From assembly GCA_031376455.1 (NCBI GenBank), contig JANMDU010000001.1, positions 136,100 through 200,099 on the forward strand: a stretch of DNA of 64,000 bases. The letters run 5' to 3'. Each line of letters starts with the position of its first letter. Positions within the stretch are counted from its first letter, which is position 1. Positions 44,448-52,835 of the stretch are shown one piece after another. The DNA is from JANMDU01 sp031376455. GTDB lineage: Bacteria > Pseudomonadota > Gammaproteobacteria > Burkholderiales > Burkholderiaceae_C. A program made the translations under genes and the position numbers. The notes beneath the pieces are model-generated. The model searched no databases. It worked only from the letters and a program-made list of their open reading frames with translations, and was not told where the DNA came from.

Positions 44448-46522
44448 GCGGCGGCCTCGTTTACTGACGGATCGTTGGCGCTATCTGCGGTATTGTCTGC
44501 AGTGTTGTGAGCAAAGCCCCTGAGCTTGGATTTTTTGAGATAAATCAACAGCAAAGAAATGCTGGCTGGCGTGATGCCACTGATACGCGAAGCTTGGCCT
44601 AGCGTCTCTGGCTGATGCTTGGCCAGTTTGTGGCGCGCCTCGAAAGAGAGGCTTTGCACTTGGCTGTAATCGAGGCCGACGGGCAAGCGCATGTTTTCGT
44701 AGTGCGCGGCGCGTTTGACCTCATCGAGCTGCCGATCAATGTAGCCGCTGTATTTGGCGGCGATCTCGACTTGCTCCAACACGCTCTCGCGTAGATCGCC
44801 TAGTGTTTCACGTGAAACAGTCTCGGTGCTTTGATCTTTGCTATCTTGTGCCAAGGAGACCAATGCTTCATAGCTCACGCCCGGGCGGCGCAGTAACTCA
44901 AACAAACTGTATTCGTGCTCAATGCCCTTGCCTAAGACGCGCTCGGCCTCGGCCAAAGGCAGCTTGGAAGGTGTGACCCAAGTGGATTTCAAGCGCTGTG
45001 TTTCACGTGAAACAGCCTCTAACTTGCGGCTAAAAGCTTCCCAGCGAACATCATCAACCAAGCCCAGCTTGCGGCCCACTTCGGTGAGCCGTGCATCGGC
45101 ATTGTCTTCGCGCAGTTGCAATCGGTATTCAGCGCGGCTGGTGAACATGCGGTAAGGCTCGGTCACGCCTTGCGTTGTGAGGTCGTCAACGAGAACGCCA
45201 AGATAGGCTTCCGATCTGCCTGGCAGCCAAGTGTTGCCCTCGTATGTTGCAGAGCCTGCAGCAGATTTGGTCGCATCGCCAAAGCCCATGTTGCGCACAG
45301 CTAAAGCCGCATTGATCCCAGCAAACAAGCCCTGCGCGGCGGCTTCTTCGTAGCCCGTCGTCCCGTTGATCTGCCCAGCGAAAAACAGTCCGCCAATTGC
45401 CTTGGTTTCAAAGCTGCTGCGCAGCTCTCGCGGATCAAAATAATCGTATTCAATCGCGTAGCCAGGGCGCAGGATGTGCGCATTCTCCAGCCCTTTGATC
45501 GAGCGGATCATGGCCAGCTGAATGTCAAACGGCATACTGGTGGAGATGCCGTTGGGGTAGATCTCATGCGTGGTCAAACCTTCAGGCTCAAGGAAGATTT
45601 GGTGCGCATCCTTGTCGGCAAAGCGGTTAACTTTGTCTTCCACGCTAGGGCAATATCGCGGGCCCACGCCTTCAATCTTGCCGGTAAACATGGGGCTGCG
45701 GTCAAAGCCGCTTCTAATGATCTCGTGCGTCTGCGCGTTCGTGTGGGTGATCCAGCATGGCACTTGGCGCGGATGCATCGAAGCCCCACCGTACGCATGT
45801 GCCATGAAGCTGAAGACCGGCATGGGTGTGGCGATGTTGCCTGAAGCATCAGGCATTCCATCGCCAGGTTGCTCGATACACTGAGAGTAATCAATGCTGC
45901 GGCCATCAATGCGAGCAGGCGTGCCAGTTTTCAGGCGGCCTTGCGTTAGCTTGAGCTCCTTCAACCGCGCCGAGAGCGAGACAGCCGGCGGATCTCCCGC
46001 CCTGCCCGCTGCGTAATTGTTCAGGCCGACGTGGATTTTCCCGTCGAGGAACGTGCCGGCAGTGAGCACCACGGAGCGCGAGCGGAATCGGATGCCTACT
46101 TGAGTCACAGCGCCAACGACCCGATCGCCCTCCACGATCAAATCATCCACAGCCTGCTGAAACAGCCACAAATTCGGCTGGTTCTCTAGCTTGTGGCGAA
46201 TCGCCGCTTTGTAGAGCACCCGATCCGCCTGAGCCCTCGTCGCCCGCACAGCCGGCCCTTTCGAGCCATTCAAAATCCGAAACTGAATGCCCGCCTCATC
46301 CGTGGCCAGAGCCATCGCCCCGCCTAGTGCATCCACTTCTTTGACCAAATGCCCCTTGCCAATCCCGCCAATCGATGGGTTGCAGCTCATCTGCCCGAGC
46401 GTTTCAATATTGTGCGAGAGCAGCAAGGTAGAGCAGCCCATGCGCGCGCTGGCCAGCGCCGCTTCTGTGCCAGCGTGGCCACCGCCGACGACGATGACAT
46501 CAAAAATTTGTGGATAGTCCAT
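44444..46522 (-). CDS. mnmG: tRNA uridine-5-carboxymethylaminomethyl modification enzyme MnmG
   Basis: MnmG is the FAD-dependent partner of MnmE in wobble-uridine modification. The 692-residue product has the dinucleotide-binding GGGHAGTEAALASARMG, SCNPSIGGIGKGHLVKEVDA, and the C-terminal GITPASISLLLIYLKK. The Asn/Asp-rich C-terminal tail after KSKLRGFAHN is longer than usual. Two perfect parS sites lie within the coding sequence. Confidence 0.97.
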   Translation of the reverse strand: MDYPQIFDVIVVGGGHAGTEAALASARMGCSTLLLSHNIETLGQMSCNPSIGGIGKGHLVKEVDALGGAMALATDEAGIQFRILNGSKGPAVRATRAQADRVLYKAAIRHKLENQPNLWLFQQAVDDLIVEGDRVVGAVTQVGIRFRSRSVVLTAGTFLDGKIHVGLNNYAAGRAGDPPAVSLSARLKELKLTQGRLKTGTPARIDGRSIDYSQCIEQPGDGMPDASGNIATPMPVFSFMAHAYGGASMHPRQVPCWITHTNAQTHEIIRSGFDRSPMFTGKIEGVGPRYCPSVEDKVNRFADKDAHQIFLEPEGLTTHEIYPNGISTSMPFDIQLAMIRSIKGLENAHILRPGYAIEYDYFDPRELRSSFETKAIGGLFFAGQINGTTGYEEAAAQGLFAGINAALAVRNMGFGDATKSAAGSATYEGNTWLPGRSEAYLGVLVDDLTTQGVTEPYRMFTSRAEYRLQLREDNADARLTEVGRKLGLVDDVRWEAFSRKLEAVSRETQRLKSTWVTPSKLPLAEAERVLGKGIEHEYSLFELLRRPGVSYEALVSLAQDSKDQSTETVSRETLGDLRESVLEQVEIAAKYSGYIDRQLDEVKRAAHYENMRLPVGLDYSQVQSLSFEARHKLAKHQPETLGQASRISGITPASISLLLIYLKKSKLRGFAHNTADNTADSANDPSVNEAAA
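44804..44819. promoter_or_regulatory. parS site (perfect)
   Basis: A perfect TGTTTCACGTGAAACA palindrome inside mnmG; ParB (51720-52652) should nucleate here. Confidence 0.93.
44999..45014. promoter_or_regulatory. parS site (perfect)
   Basis: A second perfect TGTTTCACGTGAAACA, 195 bases from the first, also inside mnmG. Confidence 0.93.
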
Positions 46523-46569
46523 GAGGATGCTTATTTCTTGCTAAGCCTCTATTGTCTCAAATTGCGCAA

Positions 46570-46611
46570 TGCTATGAATACAATAGCGCCTTGCGCAGAT
46601 TCTACGCCGGC
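46570..46611 (-). repeat. SIA dispersed element
   Basis: A reverse-orientation copy: GCTATGAATACAATAGCGCC, then TTGCGCAGATTCTACGCCGG. It lies about 50 bases upstream of the mnmG start. Confidence 0.85.
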
Positions 46612-46685
46612 AAAGTGCTTATTTTGCTTAAATTGTTTGCGCTCAGTTGCGTTCGCTGGCGTGGAGCGGCTGCGCGTTTGAGTCA

Positions 46686-46779
46686 CAGCGCTTCGGGTGT
46701 TCCACTCCGCGAATGTCCCCCGGCTGGCGCTGCGCGCGTGCCTCCGCCTTTATTTCGCTGCGTGAAACACCCAAATCAC
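46686..46779 (-). repeat. Hairpin element B1
   Basis: One of four ~95-bp units. Its ends pair with each other (GGGTGTTCCACTCCGCGAA against TTCGCTGCGTGAAACACCC), and the centre holds GCC/CCGGC and CCTCCGCCTTTA. It forms an inverted pair with the unit at 46900-46995. The 572-base mnmG-modA gap contains only these repeats; I see no gene in it. Confidence 0.75.
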
Positions 46780-46899
46780 CGCGCCTCAAACGCGTGGCCT
46801 TTTGGTGTGTTTGAGATCTTCAAACACGCGGCTACTTCGTTGAATACCGAGGTGCTTGGGGCAGAAACAAGCCTTGGGACTTAAAAAATCTTAGCCTGC

Positions 46900-46995
46900 C
46901 GACAGTGGTTGGGTTGTCTCCCGCAGCGAAATAGAGGAGGAGACGGCGAAGCCGGCGGGGGACATTCGCGGAGGGGGATGACCCAAGCGCTGTCG
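46900..46995 (+). repeat. Hairpin element B2
   Basis: The inverted partner of B1: GGGTTGTCTCCCGCAGCGAA, then GGAGGAGACGGCGAAGCCGG, CGGGGGACATTCGCG and a closing ACCCAAGCGCTG. The central part is nearly identical to the unit at 50324-50417. Confidence 0.75.
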
Positions 46996-47046
46996 GCCTG
47001 CACACACCTCCAAGAGAAACAAAGATTTAAGCGAAAACAGCCTCTA

Positions 47047-47088
47047 GCCGGCGCAAATGCTGCGCAAAGCGCTATAAAAACCGTAGCA
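47047..47088 (+). repeat. SIA dispersed element
   Basis: A copy with GCCGGCGCAAATGCTGCGC, AAAGCGCTATA and a right end AAACCGTAGC, ending just before the modA stop codon; the usual CCTCTA flank is present. Confidence 0.83.
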
Positions 47089-47094
47089 AACGGC

Positions 47095-47907
47095 CTATCC
47101 CAAGCCGTGGGACGACAGCACCTTCTTCGCCGCAGCCGTCTGCAAAAACGCATAAAACTGCTGCGCCGAAACAGAAGCCGTGCGGCTGAGTGCCATGCGC
47201 TGAATAATCGGCGGGTGCAAAGCCGCATCCACCACGCCATGCCGCGTCGAAGCCGCGACTTCTGGTGCGAGCGCCAGCGATAAAGCGATCAGCCCCGCAG
47301 ACGCCGCGCCGGTGCTCACGAATTGCGTGGCTTGGCTCACGTTTTCGCCCAAAACCAAGCGGCCTTGCAGCGCAGGCCACAGCCCGGCGGATTGCAAAGC
47401 CGAGCGGGCGGCGCGGCCATAGGGCGCGTGATCGGGGTTGGCAATGGCGAGCTTTCCTGATTCACCCAAAGAGTTCAGCAGCCCCTTTAAATCGCCAGAA
47501 ACAATCGAGGCCGAGCCTTTGGGCGTCAGCCAAGCCAGCCGCCCCATGCTATAGACCGCACCCTCATCGCGTGCCCAGCCGCTTTTGGCCAGCCGCAGCA
47601 CCAAAGCCTCGTCGGCCGAGAGAAACAAATCCGCCGGCAGCCCTTGCTCAAGCTGCCGCGCCAGATTGCCCGAAGAGCCGAAGGTGATGGTCAGGTTGAG
47701 GCCAGTTTCCTTCTCAAAACGCGCGCCTAGCTCGGCGAGAGCAAATTTCAAATCGCTCGCTGCAGCCACGCGGATCGGCACGGCTTGCGCTCCCTGCACG
47801 CTGTTTTGCGCCCAAACGGCTGAGCCCACGCATGCGGCAGCGCTACCGGCCGCCAAGGCGGTCAAAACGCCTCTCCTATGAAGCATAAAGTCATGCATCG
47901 ATTGCAT
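47095..47907 (-). CDS. Molybdate-type ABC transporter substrate-binding protein (ModA-like)
   Basis: A 270-residue periplasmic protein with a signal containing twin arginines (HRRGVLTALAAGSAAACVGS). ModA-like segments include VAAASDLKFALAELGARFE, ITFGSSGNLARQLEQGLPAD, LFLSADEA and IANPDHAPYGRAA. It likely captures molybdate or tungstate. No modB or modC permease genes are adjacent, which is unusual. It lies with pckG between two pairs of hairpin elements. Confidence 0.85.
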   Translation of the reverse strand: MQSMHDFMLHRRGVLTALAAGSAAACVGSAVWAQNSVQGAQAVPIRVAAASDLKFALAELGARFEKETGLNLTITFGSSGNLARQLEQGLPADLFLSADEALVLRLAKSGWARDEGAVYSMGRLAWLTPKGSASIVSGDLKGLLNSLGESGKLAIANPDHAPYGRAARSALQSAGLWPALQGRLVLGENVSQATQFVSTGAASAGLIALSLALAPEVAASTRHGVVDAALHPPIIQRMALSRTASVSAQQFYAFLQTAAAKKVLSSHGLG

Positions 47908-47983
47908 AGATTTCGATTCTTATTCCTTGTAACTGTCAGGTAACCCAAGGGCAGAGTTTTAAAATCAAGCCCTTGAAATCAAT

Positions 47984-48049
47984 TTTCGTGAAAGCTTAAC
48001 AGCATGACGGCTTGCCGTAGTTCGTGAGTTTTAGCGAGCTTTCACGAAA
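47984..48049. promoter_or_regulatory. Perfect 13-bp inverted repeat upstream of pckG
   Basis: TTTCGTGAAAGCT (47984-47996) and AGCTTTCACGAAA (48037-48049) are perfect reverse complements 40 bases apart, with a small ACGGC/GCCGT hairpin between them. It ends 27 bases before the pckG start. It could be a pair of operators or a leader-RNA stem. Confidence 0.6.
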
Positions 48050-48076
48050 TCTGATTTTTATCTTTAGGACAAACCG

Positions 48077-49984
48077 ATGAACGCACCTGTGATGCAAGGT
48101 CTCGAATTAGGGACGCCGAGCTATGTCAAAAATGCCAAGCTGATCGCTTGGGTGGCCGATATGGCCGCGCTGTGTAAGCCCGTTGCCATTCATTGGTGCG
48201 ATGGCAGCCAAGCGGAATACGATGCGCTTTGTCAACAACTGGTGGATGCCGGCACGTTTAAGAAACTCAATCCCACCAAGCGCCCCGGTTCGTTTCTGGC
48301 TTGGAGCGATCCCAGCGACGTCGCTCGCGTGGAAGACCGCACCTACATTTGCTCTGAGCGCAAAGAAGATGCGGGTCCTACCAACAATTGGGCAGCACCT
48401 GCTGAGATGCGAGCCACACTGAACCCACTGTTTGACGGCTCAATGGCTGGCCGCACGATGTATGTCGTGCCCTTCTCGATGGGCCCGCTGGGCAGCGATA
48501 TCGCTCACATCGGCATTGAGTTGTCTGACTCGCCCTACGTCGCTGTCAACATGCGCATCATGACGCGCATGGGCAAAGCGGTGTATGACGTGATTGGTGT
48601 GAATGGGGATTACGTACCTTGCGTCCACACCGTCGGCGCGCCCTTAGACACAAGTTCAGCCGCAGGCGAAAGAGATGTGAGCTGGCCTTGCAACAAAACT
48701 AAATACATCGTCCATTACCCCGAGACGCGCGAGATCTGGAGTTACGGCTCGGGCTACGGCGGCAATGCATTGCTCGGCAAAAAATGCTTTGCCCTGCGCA
48801 TTGCCTCCACGATGGGTAGAGCAGCTGCACAAGAGCCCTCCGGTAGCCCAGGCTGGCTCGCCGAGCACATGCTGATCCTCGGTGTCACCAATCCCCAAGG
48901 TAAAAAATACCACGTCGCTGCTGCCTTCCCATCAGCCTGCGGCAAGACTAATTTCGCCATGATGATCCCGCCCGCTGGATTTGAAGGCTGGAAAGTCACC
49001 ACCGTGGGTGACGATATCGCTTGGATCAAGCCACAAGCTGACGGCACACTCCGCGCCATCAACCCCGAGGCCGGCTACTTCGGCGTGGCTCCCGGCACGA
49101 ATACGCTCACCAACCCCAACTGCATGGCCAGCTTAGGCAAAGACGTGATCTACACCAACGTCGCTTTAACGGATGACGGCGATGTCTGGTGGGAAGGCAT
49201 GTCTGAGGCCCCTGCGCACGCCATCGATTGGCAAGGCAAAGAATGGTCGCCCGCCATTGCCAAGGAGACCGGTGCAAAAGCCGCCCATCCCAACGCCCGC
49301 TTCACCGTTGCCGCCACGAACAATCCCGCCCTCGATCCAGAGTGGGACAACCCAGCCGGCGTAAAAATCGATGCTTTCCTGTTCGGCGGCCGCCGCTCCA
49401 CGACCGTGCCTTTGGTCACCGAAGCGCGCAATTGGCAAGAAGGCGTCTACATGGCCGCCACCATGGGCTCCGAGACCACCGCCGCAGCATTTGGACAGCA
49501 AGGCGTTGTCCGCCGCGACCCATTCGCCATGCTGCCCTTCATGGGCTACAACATGAGCGATTATTTCCAGCATTGGCTCAACCTCGGCGAGAAACTCGCA
49601 GCAAGCGGCGTGAATGCAAGCAACACAAGCGTTGCGTTGCCAAAAATCTTCACCACCAACTGGTTTCGCAAGGGAGAAGACGGCAAATTCATCTGGCCCG
49701 GCTACGGCGAAAACATGCGCGTTTTGAAGTGGATGATTGACCGCATTGAAGGCCAAGCCGCTGGCGTTGAACATGCATTTGGCATCAGTCCAAAATACGA
49801 AGAACTTAACTGGACAGGCCTCGATTTCTCTGCCACGCAATTCGCCAACGTCACCAGCATCGACAAAGCCGCTTGGGGCGCAGAGCTCAAACTTCACGAA
49901 GAGCTCTTCACGCAATTGGCCTATCACCTGCCCGCTGAGCTCACAACAGCCAAGGCTGCGTTAGAGAAGCGATTAGCGGCGTAA
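48077..49984 (+). CDS. pckG: Phosphoenolpyruvate carboxykinase (GTP)
   Basis: This enzyme interconverts oxaloacetate and GTP with phosphoenolpyruvate, CO2 and GDP for gluconeogenesis or anaplerosis. The 635-residue product is of the GTP-dependent class. The kinase loop FPSACGKTNFAMM contains the reactive cysteine; GDDIAWIKP and FLFGGRRSTTVPLV bind metal and nucleotide. ATG is at 48077 with AGGA upstream. It stands alone on the plus strand. Confidence 0.97.
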   Translation: MNAPVMQGLELGTPSYVKNAKLIAWVADMAALCKPVAIHWCDGSQAEYDALCQQLVDAGTFKKLNPTKRPGSFLAWSDPSDVARVEDRTYICSERKEDAGPTNNWAAPAEMRATLNPLFDGSMAGRTMYVVPFSMGPLGSDIAHIGIELSDSPYVAVNMRIMTRMGKAVYDVIGVNGDYVPCVHTVGAPLDTSSAAGERDVSWPCNKTKYIVHYPETREIWSYGSGYGGNALLGKKCFALRIASTMGRAAAQEPSGSPGWLAEHMLILGVTNPQGKKYHVAAAFPSACGKTNFAMMIPPAGFEGWKVTTVGDDIAWIKPQADGTLRAINPEAGYFGVAPGTNTLTNPNCMASLGKDVIYTNVALTDDGDVWWEGMSEAPAHAIDWQGKEWSPAIAKETGAKAAHPNARFTVAATNNPALDPEWDNPAGVKIDAFLFGGRRSTTVPLVTEARNWQEGVYMAATMGSETTAAAFGQQGVVRRDPFAMLPFMGYNMSDYFQHWLNLGEKLAASGVNASNTSVALPKIFTTNWFRKGEDGKFIWPGYGENMRVLKWMIDRIEGQAAGVEHAFGISPKYEELNWTGLDFSATQFANVTSIDKAAWGAELKLHEELFTQLAYHLPAELTTAKAALEKRLAA

Positions 49985-50006
49985 ATATTGGCAGAAATGG
50001 CCAATA

Positions 50007-50050
50007 GCTGGCGTATTTACTGCGTGAAGTGCTACTGAATTTATAGCAAT
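50007..50050 (+). repeat. SIA dispersed element
   Basis: A somewhat diverged copy (GCTGGCGTATTTACTGCGTG, AAGTGCTACT, AATTTATAGC) just after pckG. Confidence 0.8.
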
Positions 50051-50100
50051 TCATCCGGGGCCTATTGCTGATCAAGCAGCGGCTGCAAGGCGGAGCCGTC

Positions 50101-50190
50101 GCGCTTGGGGTATCCCACTTCGCGAATGTCCTCCGGCCTGGCCTTCGGCTGGGCCTCCCCCTTTATTTCGCTGCGTGAGATACCCCAACC
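50101..50190 (-). repeat. Hairpin element B3
   Basis: The same ~95-bp family: TTGGGGTATCCCACTTCGCG, GCCTTCGGCTGGGCC, CTTTATTTCGCTGCGTGAGA, TACCCCAA. It is the left member of the second inverted pair. The 445-base pckG-hydrolase gap holds only repeats. Confidence 0.75.
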
Positions 50191-50323
50191 GCGCCGCCTC
50201 ATCCTCGCGGCCTATTTGAAGTGCAAAAAATCTTCGTGCGCCTACAGTACCTATCTCCAATCATGTTGGCGCGCCACCGTGCAAACCTCTGTGCGCACAA
50301 ACCTGCGGTCTTTGTCTGTTGGC

Positions 50324-50417
50324 AGTGATTTGGGTGTTTCACGCAGCGACATAAAGGAGGAGACGGCAAAGCCGGCGGGGGACAGTCGCGAAGTGGAACG
50401 CCCAAAGCGCTGACAAC
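50324..50417 (+). repeat. Hairpin element B4
   Basis: The right member of the second pair: TTGGGTGTTTCACGCAGCGA, GGAGGAGACGGCAAAGCCGG, GGGGACAGTCGCGAAGTGGA, ACGCCCAAAGCGCTG. Its two ends are imperfect inverted repeats of about 20 bases. Confidence 0.75.
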
Positions 50418-50429
50418 AGATAAAGAGCC

Positions 50430-51050
50430 ATGAGCGCCAACAAAGGCAAAATACAAGCCAACATGCACCACCTCATCCTCCCTGGCTGGCAAAACTCCGG
50501 CTCTGAGCATTGGCAAAGCCTCTGGGAAACCCAACTGAGCGCCCAAAGAGTCGAACAACACGACTGGATGCGTCCCCTGCGCGGCGACTGGATCACGCGG
50601 TTAGAAGACCATGTACTATCAATAAGTGAGCACTCCACGCAAGAGATGCGACGGCTGAATGCACAAAACGCTTCAAAAACAGAAGAAAAAGACATCCTCC
50701 TCATCGCTCACAGCCTCGGTTGTCATCTTGTTTCCGCATGGGCGGCTCTGTCCAAAAACACCCATCGCATCAAAGGCGCATTGCTTGTTGCTCCGCCCGA
50801 TGGGATTCGCGAAAACTTTCCACAAGAATTGAAAAGCTGGCGACCACCCGCTTTGCAAAAACTCCCCTTCCCCAGCATCTGCATCATCTCCAGCAACGAT
50901 CCGTTTTGCGAGCCTCAGAGCGGCAAAGCCATGGCCGCAGCATGGGGCAGCCAGCTCGTTGAAATAGGAAACAAAGGCCACATCAATGCGGAGAGCGGTT
51001 TAGGAGATTGGCCGCAGGGCCAAGCCCTGCTGGCTCGGCTCAATGGCTGA
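50430..51050 (+). CDS. RBBP9/YdeN-family alpha/beta hydrolase
   Basis: A 206-residue serine-hydrolase-like protein. It shows LILPGWQNSGSEHWQSLWE at the N terminus, the nucleophile elbow AHSLGC, an acid in SSNDPFCEP and the catalytic His in GNKGHINAESGLGDWPQG, the RBBP9-type ending. Natural substrates of this family are poorly known. A second ATG at 50463 (MHHLILPGWQ) could be the true start, as it matches most family members. Confidence 0.9.
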   Translation: MSANKGKIQANMHHLILPGWQNSGSEHWQSLWETQLSAQRVEQHDWMRPLRGDWITRLEDHVLSISEHSTQEMRRLNAQNASKTEEKDILLIAHSLGCHLVSAWAALSKNTHRIKGALLVAPPDGIRENFPQELKSWRPPALQKLPFPSICIISSNDPFCEPQSGKAMAAAWGSQLVEIGNKGHINAESGLGDWPQGQALLARLNG

Positions 51051-51068
51051 TGGCTACAATCTAAAACT

Positions 51069-51530
51069 GTGTATACCCTCTATCTTGACCTTTGCTGCTA
51101 CAACCGCCCGTTTGATGATCAGAGTCAAATGCGAGTCAGGCTAGAGACGGAAGCCAAGTTGCAAATTCAGGCCTTGGCAAAGCAGAAACTCGTTGCACTC
51201 GTTTGGTCTTACGTCTTAGATTACGAAAACAGCCGCAATCCAATAGCCAGCCGGCAAGAGTCCATTGCTTTGTGGCGTGATATCGCTAGCCACCGAGTCC
51301 TAGGCGATACTCGAGTGCTGAATTTGGGCGAAGAAATAGCGGCCAACTATGAAATTAAGGGCTTTGATGCGTTGCATATTGCATGCGCTTTAACAGCAAA
51401 GGCTGATTTTTTGGTGACCACCGATGATCAACTGTTGCGCAAACTTAAAAATGCCGCCTTAGAGATTCGAGTGATTCCACCTGTCGAGGCGTTGAGTATT
51501 TTGGAGCAATGGTATGAAAGCCGAAATTGA
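51069..51530 (+). CDS. PIN-domain protein, likely toxin
   Basis: A 153-residue protein with PIN-nuclease features: LYLDLCCYNRPFDD at the start, the acidic KGFDALHIACAL in the middle and DFLVTTDDQLLRK near the end. PIN toxins cut RNA. The start is a GTG at 51069. It overlaps the next small gene by 17 bases, so the pair is probably a toxin-antitoxin module. Confidence 0.82.
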   Translation: MYTLYLDLCCYNRPFDDQSQMRVRLETEAKLQIQALAKQKLVALVWSYVLDYENSRNPIASRQESIALWRDIASHRVLGDTRVLNLGEEIAANYEIKGFDALHIACALTAKADFLVTTDDQLLRKLKNAALEIRVIPPVEALSILEQWYESRN

Positions 51531-51708
51531 AGTGAAGACCTTGGGCATGCGTGCCTTGATCCATGCGCTAGGCGAAGTCGAAGCAGAGCGCTTTGTCAGC
51601 CTCGTCCAGCGCGAGCAGTTCGATTACACGCAGTGGCGGCAAAATCACCTGCCCGATTTATCTGTGCAGCAACTTCACGCGCTGGCGATTGCGCACCCAG
51701 TCACTTAA
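51514..51708 (+). CDS. Small partner protein of the PIN toxin
   Basis: A 64-residue protein: MKAEIEVKTLGMRALIHALG, EVEAERFVSLVQREQFDYTQ, W. The gene order, toxin first, is reversed from most PIN modules. It is a plausible antitoxin by position only. It ends 11 bases before parB. Confidence 0.7.
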   Translation: MKAEIEVKTLGMRALIHALGEVEAERFVSLVQREQFDYTQWRQNHLPDLSVQQLHALAIAHPVT

Positions 51709-51719
51709 CCCCTCATATC

Positions 51720-52652
51720 ATGGTCACCAAAAAACCTAAAGGCCTCGGCATGGGGCTCGAAGCCTTGCTCGGCCCCAAAGTCATCGACACGCCAGTGCAA
51801 CAAGTCAGCGGCTTTGGTCCGTCCAATCCAGGCCAGCCCGCATCGCTCAGATTAGATGATCTCGTGCCCGGCCAATACCAGCCGCGCACACGCATGGACG
51901 AAGGCGCGCTGTATGAGCTGGCAGAGAGCATCAAGCAGCAGGGCATCATGCAACCGATCTTGGTGCGTCTTCTAGGCGCTGGCAAGAATGCTGGCAAATA
52001 CGAAATTATTGCTGGCGAGCGCAGAAGCCGCGCCGCTCGCTTGGCCGGGCTCGACAGCATTCCCGTGCTCGTGCGCGACGTGCCCGATGAGACCGTGGCC
52101 GTGATGGCGTTGATAGAAAATATCCAGCGTGAAGATCTCAATCCACTAGAAGAAGCGCAAGGTCTGCAACGCCTGATCAAAGAGTTTGGGCACACTCACG
52201 AGGCTGCCGCCCAAGCCGTGGGCCGCAGCAGAAGCGCAGCCAGCAATCTGCTGCGCCTGCTCAACTTGGCCGATCCAGTGCAAACCATGCTCATGGCCGG
52301 CGATCTCGACATGGGCCACGCCCGCGCCCTGCTCGCGCTGGATCGCGCCACGCAGATCACCGCTGCCGCTCAAATTGCCGCTAAAAAAATGTCCGTCCGC
52401 GAGGCGGAAAGTTTGGTCAAAAAGCTTGGTGCGGAATTCAACCTCACGCCGCAAAAGCCCACACGAGAAAAATCTCGCGATATCAAGCGCGTGGAAGAAG
52501 AGCTGTCAGATTTGCTGACTGCACAGGTTGAAGTGCGCGTGAAAAAGCGTGTCAAGCGGCATGGCAAGCTGGAAGACCAAGGCGAGCTGGCCATTTCCTT
52601 CAGCTCGATGGATGAGCTCAATGGCCTGATCGACAAGCTGCGCAATATTTAA
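51720..52652 (+). CDS. parB: Chromosome-partitioning protein ParB
   Basis: ParB binds parS and spreads as a CTP-dependent clamp to position origins. The 310-residue product starts MVTKKPKGLGMGLEALLGP, then has the CTP-binding GERRSRAARLAG, ENIQREDLNPLEEAQGLQ, and the helix-turn-helix with AAQAVGRSRSAASNLLRLL. The C-terminal dimer domain is present. The ATG at 51720 is preferred to an upstream frame start. parA, normally directly upstream, is not here; a PIN-toxin pair occupies the spot. Confidence 0.95.
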   Translation: MVTKKPKGLGMGLEALLGPKVIDTPVQQVSGFGPSNPGQPASLRLDDLVPGQYQPRTRMDEGALYELAESIKQQGIMQPILVRLLGAGKNAGKYEIIAGERRSRAARLAGLDSIPVLVRDVPDETVAVMALIENIQREDLNPLEEAQGLQRLIKEFGHTHEAAAQAVGRSRSAASNLLRLLNLADPVQTMLMAGDLDMGHARALLALDRATQITAAAQIAAKKMSVREAESLVKKLGAEFNLTPQKPTREKSRDIKRVEEELSDLLTAQVEVRVKKRVKRHGKLEDQGELAISFSSMDELNGLIDKLRNI

Positions 52653-52777
52653 ATCATTAACAAAACATTAAAAAGTAGCGAGCCTGCTTTGCAAGCATCA
52701 GAAGCGGTTTCTTCGCCGTATCGCAGTCAATCTATTTGACCGTAAATTGCCTTTAGCAATATACTGCCAGTGGTGAG

Positions 52778-52800
52778 AAATACTACTAATGTAGTATTTT
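52778..52800. promoter_or_regulatory. Palindrome upstream of the giant adhesin gene
   Basis: AAATACTAC and GTAGTATTT flank TAAT as a perfect dyad, 36 bases before the adhesin start. It is A+T-rich and followed by TTC, so an operator is more likely than a terminator, though weak termination of parB transcripts is possible. Confidence 0.5.
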
Positions 52801-52835
52801 CAAAAAACTTAGCCCTCTTTTCAAATGGCACTGCG

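Noticed and set aside
50007..50417. Small genes within the pckG-hydrolase gap
   Set aside because: Short open frames here coincide with hairpin elements, appear in several frames and strands, and have no ribosome-binding site or family pattern.
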